Positions 61,329 through 64,000 of a stretch of DNA of 64,000 nt are shown piece after piece (the stretch's first letter is position 1; every line of letters starts with the position of its first letter). Under the pieces are notes generated by a model, which ran no database searches, was not told the DNA's origin, and worked only from the letters and a program-made list of their open reading frames with translations. The position numbers and the translations under genes were made by a program. The DNA is taken from contig NZ_CP065997.1 in NCBI RefSeq assembly GCF_016127315.1, positions 5,332,001 to 5,396,000 of the forward strand, read 5' to 3'. Source of the stretch: Achromobacter deleyi. Lineage in GTDB: Bacteria; Pseudomonadota; Gammaproteobacteria; Burkholderiales; Burkholderiaceae_B.

Positions 61329-62315
61329 CTATTCCCGTGCGCGCGGCGCCATGAACTCGGGGCCGACCGGATCGAGGATGTTCTTTTGCAGCAGATCGTC
61401 GATGTCGGCCATGTCGGCATCGCTCAGGTGCCAGCCGCAGGCCTCGTCGACGCCGTCCAGCTGCTCCGGACGACGCGCGCCCCACAACGCGATGGTCGGG
61501 CCGCTGTCCAGCACCCAGCGGATGGCCAGGGCCAGCACCGGCTTGTCGTAGCGGATCCGCGCCATGGCCTCCAGTTCCTTGGTGGCGCGCACGTATTGGT
61601 CGAAACGCGGCCGGCCGAACTTCGGATCCGAGGCGCGCAGGTCGTCGGCGCCAAACGTGGTGTCCACCGTCATGCGCCCCGACAGCAGGCCGCGGCACAA
61701 GGCGCCGTAGGCCAGCACGGCCAGCCCATGCTCGCGGGCATACGGCAGCACGTCGTGCTCGATGGCGCGCTCGAACAGGTTGTACGGCGGCTGCACCGAT
61801 GCCAGCGGCAGCACCGCGCGGAACGCGTCCATCTGCCCGGGCGAATAATTGCTCACGCCCACCGCCAGGATCTTGCCTTCGCGCTGCAGCGCTTCCAGGG
61901 TGCGCGCGGTATCCTCGATCGGCACCAGCGGATCGGGCCAGTGGATCTGGTACAGGTCGATGCGGTCGGTGCGCAGGCGGCGCAGCGAATCCTCCACCTC
62001 GCGCCGCAGCCGCTGCGGGCTGGAATTGCGCCGCACGCCCTCGCCGGCCCATTCCAGGCCGCCCTTGGTGGCGATGACCGCCCGGTCGCGCATGCCCGCC
62101 AGGGCCTGCCCCACCATTTCCTCGGAATGGCCGAAGCCATACACCGGCGCGGTGTCGATCAGGTTGATGCCGCGCTCGACCGCGCCGCGCAGCGTGGCGA
62201 TCGAGGCCGAATCATCGGCGCCGCCCCACATCCAACCGCCGATCGCCCACGTGCCCAGGCCGATTCTCGACACAGGCGTGGGGATACCTTCAATACGCAT
62301 GGTCTCGACCAGCAT
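61329..62315 (-). CDS. Aldo/keto reductase
   Basis: A 328-residue NADPH-dependent oxidoreductase of the aldo/keto reductase family. Catalytic residues are seen in order: Asp in INLIDTAPVYG with Tyr five residues on, Lys in VIATKGG, and His in LYQIHWPDP. SNYSPGQM and ALAIRWVL also fit. The substrate is unknown. It is divergent from a LysR gene, with 88 bp between starts and a perfect palindrome in the gap. Confidence 0.92.
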   Translation of the reverse strand: MLVETMRIEGIPTPVSRIGLGTWAIGGWMWGGADDSASIATLRGAVERGINLIDTAPVYGFGHSEEMVGQALAGMRDRAVIATKGGLEWAGEGVRRNSSPQRLRREVEDSLRRLRTDRIDLYQIHWPDPLVPIEDTARTLEALQREGKILAVGVSNYSPGQMDAFRAVLPLASVQPPYNLFERAIEHDVLPYAREHGLAVLAYGALCRGLLSGRMTVDTTFGADDLRASDPKFGRPRFDQYVRATKELEAMARIRYDKPVLALAIRWVLDSGPTIALWGARRPEQLDGVDEACGWHLSDADMADIDDLLQKNILDPVGPEFMAPRARE

Positions 62316-62360
62316 GACTTCTCCTACACAAAAATTTCGATGAGTGTAGGTCAGGTATTA

Positions 62361-62375
62361 TTGAATTGGATTCAA
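62361..62375. promoter_or_regulatory. Candidate LysR operator (perfect palindrome)
   Basis: TTGAAT-TGG-ATTCAA lies between the aldo/keto reductase and LysR starts. It contains the LysR-type T-N11-A core and is nearly the same as the site at 60327-60341. Confidence 0.7.
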
Positions 62376-62403
62376 CGATTTATTCATCTTCGCCCCGCTT
62401 TTC

Positions 62404-63327
62404 ATGCCCTCCTACAGCCGCCACGACCTGGCCGATCTCAGCGCCTTCGCGGCCATCTGCCGGCGCGGCAGCTTCCGCCTGGCGGCCACCGAACTGGGTG
62501 TGTCGACCTCGGCCCTGAGCCACGCGCTGCGCAACCTGGAAGACCGCCTGGGCGTCAAGCTGCTCAACCGCACCACCCGCTCGGTCGCGCCGACCGAGGC
62601 CGGCAGCCGCCTGGCGGCGCAGCTGGACCAGAGCTTCGGCGAGATCGGCGAGGCCCTGTCGGAGCTGGACCGCTACCGCAGCGCGCCGCTCGGCGGCCTG
62701 CGCATCAACGTGCCGCGCGATGCCTCGCGGCTGCTGCTCAGCCCGGTGCTGGCGCGCTACCTCGAAGACTGTCCCGGCGTGAAGATCGAGGTCGTGGTCG
62801 ACAACAATATGGTCGACATCGTCAAGGCGGGCTTTGACGCCGGCATCCGCTTCGGCGACACCGTGCCGCAGGACATGGTCTGCACGCCGCTGACGCCGCC
62901 GCTGCGCTGGGTGGTGGTGGGCGCGCCCGCCTACCTCGGCCGCCATGGCACGCCGAAGACGCCCGAGGACCTGCTGCGCCACGCCTGCATCCGCCTGCGT
63001 CTGGGCGACCAGACCCTGTACCGCTGGGAACTCGGGCAACCGCCGCACGCGCACGCCATCGACGTGCCCGGCGCGCTGATCGTCAACGAAACCGACATGG
63101 CGCTGGATGCCGCGCTGGACGGCATCGGCCTGGCCTATTGCCTGGAGCGCTACGCCGAGCCGCACCTGCGCGCCGGGCGCCTGCGGCGCGTGCTGGACGA
63201 CTGGGCGCCGGCGGGCGCGCCTCTGGTCATGTACTACCCCAGCCGGCGGCAACTGGCGCCCGCGCTCAGCCGCCTGATCGAGGCGATCCGCGGCGCCAAC
63301 GGGCTGCCCGGCACGATCGACGGCTAA
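62404..63327 (+). CDS. LysR-family transcriptional regulator
   Basis: A 307-residue regulator. The winged helix DLADLSAFAAICRRGSFRLAATELGVSTSALSHALRNLEDRLGVKLLNRTTRSVAPTEAGSRL (in outline) is of the subgroup common beside oxidoreductases. It is the probable regulator of the divergent aldo/keto reductase gene through the palindrome at 62361-62375. Confidence 0.9.
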   Translation: MPSYSRHDLADLSAFAAICRRGSFRLAATELGVSTSALSHALRNLEDRLGVKLLNRTTRSVAPTEAGSRLAAQLDQSFGEIGEALSELDRYRSAPLGGLRINVPRDASRLLLSPVLARYLEDCPGVKIEVVVDNNMVDIVKAGFDAGIRFGDTVPQDMVCTPLTPPLRWVVVGAPAYLGRHGTPKTPEDLLRHACIRLRLGDQTLYRWELGQPPHAHAIDVPGALIVNETDMALDAALDGIGLAYCLERYAEPHLRAGRLRRVLDDWAPAGAPLVMYYPSRRQLAPALSRLIEAIRGANGLPGTIDG

Positions 63328-63400
63328 ATCGCGGCCGCCGGCGGGCCGCATCGGACGCCAGCCTGCTATCGTGCAAGCTCCCTTGCCTACCGGAGACGCC

Positions 63401-64000
63401 ATGCCCGCCGATGCCACGACCCAGGATCCGCTGCTGTTGCACACGATGCAGGATGGCATCGCGACGTTGCGCCTGAACCGGCCCGCGCAATTCAACGCCT
63501 TGTCCGAAGGCTTGCTGGACGCGCTGCGCACGCGCATCGACGCGCTGGCGCGCGAACCCGGCCTGCGCTGCGTGATCCTGGAATCGGCCGGCCGCGCGTT
63601 CTGCGCCGGCCACGACCTGCGCGAAATGCGCAGCCAGCCCGCGTTCGATTACTACCTGGCGCTGTTCCGCAAGTGCGGCGGCGTGATGCAGGGCCTGCAG
63701 GCGCTGCCGGTGCCGGTCATCGCCAAGGTCCGCGGCGTGGCCACCGCGGCGGGCTGCCAACTGGTGGCCAGCTGCGACCTGGCCGTGGCCGCGGACAGCG
63801 CGCGCTTCGCCGTCTCCGGCATCAATGCCGGCCTGTTCTGCTCCACGCCGGCGGTGGCGTTGAGCCGCAACGTGTCGACCAAGCGCGCCTTCGAAATGCT
63901 GGTGACCGCGCGCTTCATCGATGCGGCGCAGGCGTGCGACTGGGGGCTGCTGAACGATGTCGCGCCGGAGGCGGAGCTGGATGCGCGGGTACGGGCGCTG
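63401..64000 (+). CDS. Enoyl-CoA hydratase/isomerase family protein (3' end outside window)
   Basis: The first 200 residues of a crotonase-fold protein. They show IATLRLNRPAQFNALSEGLLDAL, the oxyanion-hole segment SAGRAFCAGHDLREMR, and KVRGVATAAGCQLVASCDLAVAADSARFAVSGINAGLFC. The usual catalytic glutamate of hydratases is not evident in VASCDLAV, as in several ECHDC3-like members, so the reaction is uncertain. GGAG precedes the ATG. The frame is open to the end of the window. Confidence 0.87.
   Translation, partial: MPADATTQDPLLLHTMQDGIATLRLNRPAQFNALSEGLLDALRTRIDALAREPGLRCVILESAGRAFCAGHDLREMRSQPAFDYYLALFRKCGGVMQGLQALPVPVIAKVRGVATAAGCQLVASCDLAVAADSARFAVSGINAGLFCSTPAVALSRNVSTKRAFEMLVTARFIDAAQACDWGLLNDVAPEAELDARVRAL

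Overview
The window is 64 kb of very GC-rich chromosome. Codon usage and gene content suggest a beta-proteobacterium of the Alcaligenaceae (Achromobacter/Bordetella type): many LysR regulators, TctA/TctB carriers, a FecI/FecR surface-signalling system and a giant filamentous-haemagglutinin-like exoprotein. The genus is inferred, not proven. I see no rRNA, tRNA or CRISPR array, and no intact insertion sequence.

Layout. 1-9.1 kb holds housekeeping and metabolic genes: a partial amino-acid permease, an exported methyltransferase, a zinc peptidase, an LD-carboxypeptidase lipoprotein, an S4-domain pseudouridine-synthase-like protein, cystathionine beta-lyase, an AI-2E-type permease and a KfrA-like coiled-coil DNA-binding protein. 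9.4-17.8 kb is a siderophore-uptake operon: TonB receptor, binding protein, permease and ATPase, followed by a C-type-lectin/FGE-fold protein and an MmgE/PrpD protein, with a TetR gene at its end. 18-27.7 kb holds a LysR/2-hydroxyacid dehydrogenase pair, an orphan tyrosine recombinase, two diguanylate cyclases, a SoxR/DoxX pair with a textbook SoxR promoter, and an apparently autoregulated TetR gene.

27.7-55.7 kb, all on the minus strand, is the centrepiece. It looks like a counterpart of the Pseudomonas aeruginosa VreAIR (PUMA3)-Hxc-PdtA locus. It contains a VreA-like STN/TonB-C protein preceded by a good Pho box, an ECF sigma factor, a FecR-like anti-sigma factor, two tandem PhdA-like proteins (Phd antitoxin domain fused to an IS5-type transposase N-domain), a second ECF sigma factor, and type II secretion genes gspH-I-J-C. 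Upstream of these lie a 4114-residue two-partner-secretion exoprotein, two DING/PstS-like exported proteins, and gspG-K-L-M-E-F. Three motifs of the form GGCGGGTT-N13-TCGTC(C/T)TA stand 65-71 bp before the FecR gene and the two PhdA-like genes; they are candidate promoters for an ECF sigma factor. A 36-bp element is shared by the regions upstream of the exoprotein and of one DING gene. The secretin gspD, prepilin peptidase gspO, the TpsB transporter and ExbBD are not in the window.

56-64 kb holds tctB-tctA without tctC, a SelT/W/H-type protein, a Bcr/CflA-type efflux pump, two LysR genes (one beside a small DMT permease, one beside an aldo/keto reductase) whose intergenic regions carry nearly the same palindrome, and a partial enoyl-CoA hydratase.
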